Of a stretch of DNA of 64,000 nt, positions 63,116 to 64,000 are shown piece after piece. Position 1 is the stretch's first letter. Every line of letters starts with the position of its first letter. The notes under the pieces are model-generated. The model ran no database searches, was not told where the DNA came from, and saw only the letters and a list, made by a program, of their open reading frames with translations. Position numbers and translations under genes: made by a program. The DNA is from Acidocella sp. (lineage in GTDB: Bacteria > Pseudomonadota > Alphaproteobacteria > Acetobacterales > Acetobacteraceae), in NCBI GenBank assembly GCA_029077825.1, contig JAQNCT010000003.1, positions 1-64,000 on the forward strand. Direction: 5' to 3'.

Positions 63116-64000
63116 TGGCGATTAAATCTGTCGCCGTGATTGGCGCCGGGGTGATGGGGGCGAGCATTGCCGCCCATGTTGCCAATGCGGGCTGTAAGGT
63201 GCTGCTGCTGGATATTGTGAAGCCAGGTGCTGCCAACCGCAACGCCATTGCTGAGGGTGCCATTGAGAAACTCCGCAAGATGGACCCGGCACCCTTGATG
63301 GGCAGCAAGGCGGTACGGTTGATAACGCCCGGCAACATTGAAGATGACCTGGGCAAACTGGCTGAAGTGGACTGGATTGTCGAGGCGGTGATTGAACGGC
63401 TTGATATCAAGCAGGATTTGTACCGCAAGCTTGATGCGGTGCGTAAAGCCGGGTCGGTGCTGTCCTCGAATACCTCGACGATTCCGCTAAAGGAGTTGAC
63501 TGCCGGATTGCCGGATTCCATCTGCCAGGATTTCTGTATCACGCATTTTTTCAATCCGCCGCGCTACATGCGGCTGCTGGAAGTTGTCGGCGGGCCAAAA
63601 ACCAGGCCGGAAGCGTTGGCTGCGATTTCGAAATTCGCTGACCTGGCACTGGGTAAATCAGTGGTGATGTGCAACGATACACCGGGCTTCATCGCTAACC
63701 GAATCGGCTCCTATTGGATTCAATCCGCGATGGTGCTGGCACTGGAGCATGGGTTGGAGATTGAGGAAGCCGATGTGATTATGGGCAAGCCGCTGGGCTT
63801 TCCCTCAACCGGTATTTTCGGCTTATTGGATTTGGTGGGCATCGATTTAGGCCCGCATGTGAATGCCTCGCTGGCGCGGCTGCTGCCCTCAACGGATGCA
63901 TTCCACGCGATGAACCGCGATACCGCGATGATCAATACGATGATCGCGCAAGGCTATACCGGCAACAAAGGCAAGGGCGGGTTTTATCGCTCGGCGCGTG
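63115..64000 (+). CDS. fadB: 3-hydroxyacyl-CoA dehydrogenase/enoyl-CoA hydratase (truncated by window end)
   Basis: Not in the ORF track (no stop in window): MAIKSVAVIGAGVMGASIAAHVANAGCKVLLLDIVKP..., SSNTSTIPLKELTAGLP, THFFNPPRYMRLLEVV; start overlaps the fadA stop (TGATG). Confidence 0.95.
   Translation, partial: MAIKSVAVIGAGVMGASIAAHVANAGCKVLLLDIVKPGAANRNAIAEGAIEKLRKMDPAPLMGSKAVRLITPGNIEDDLGKLAEVDWIVEAVIERLDIKQDLYRKLDAVRKAGSVLSSNTSTIPLKELTAGLPDSICQDFCITHFFNPPRYMRLLEVVGGPKTRPEALAAISKFADLALGKSVVMCNDTPGFIANRIGSYWIQSAMVLALEHGLEIEEADVIMGKPLGFPSTGIFGLLDLVGIDLGPHVNASLARLLPSTDAFHAMNRDTAMINTMIAQGYTGNKGKGGFYRSAR

Overview
GC-rich alphaproteobacterial chromosome segment, probably Acetobacteraceae-like (inferred from gene content and composition only). 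Most of it is ordinary housekeeping and metabolism: thrC, M16 peptidase, PmbA/TldD, an NRAMP/MntR pair, a PHB-related locus (scoAB, thiolase, PhaC-like, PhaE-like, phaR), tspO, polA, multicopper oxidase, gshA, rsmE, ubiA, aspartate aminotransferase, rpsU, def, COQ9, GH17, bactofilin, adenosine kinase, thiS/thiG, aroQ, accB/accC, a porin/TonB/TonB-dependent receptor set, thiC with a TPP riboswitch, katG, acs, csp, fadD, a MerR regulator, fadA and fadB (runs off the end). The most unusual part is about 49.1-53.9 kb on the minus strand. It is a tightly overlapping operon with three paralogous radical SAM proteins, each keeping CxxxCxxC but with the SPASM/twitch-region cysteines largely lost. The same operon holds a MenA-like UbiA prenyltransferase, a PqqD-like (RRE) protein, and an unlisted 52-aa ORF (50097-50255, MPDMISKIPGETKKTEDLLENKTQPAKSPMLETPLLEDVSEQVMAQPYIRFT) with a good RBS that overlaps the end of one radical SAM gene. 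This looks like an undescribed RiPP-type or peptide-derived (possibly prenylated) cofactor pathway. The island is bordered by decayed genes: two relics of the same acyltransferase 5' end (about 46.77 kb and 53.87 kb), an internally deleted acyltransferase, a TIR-STAND NTPase remnant, and an FAD-oxidoreductase remnant. All family calls come from motif recognition by eye; no database search was run.
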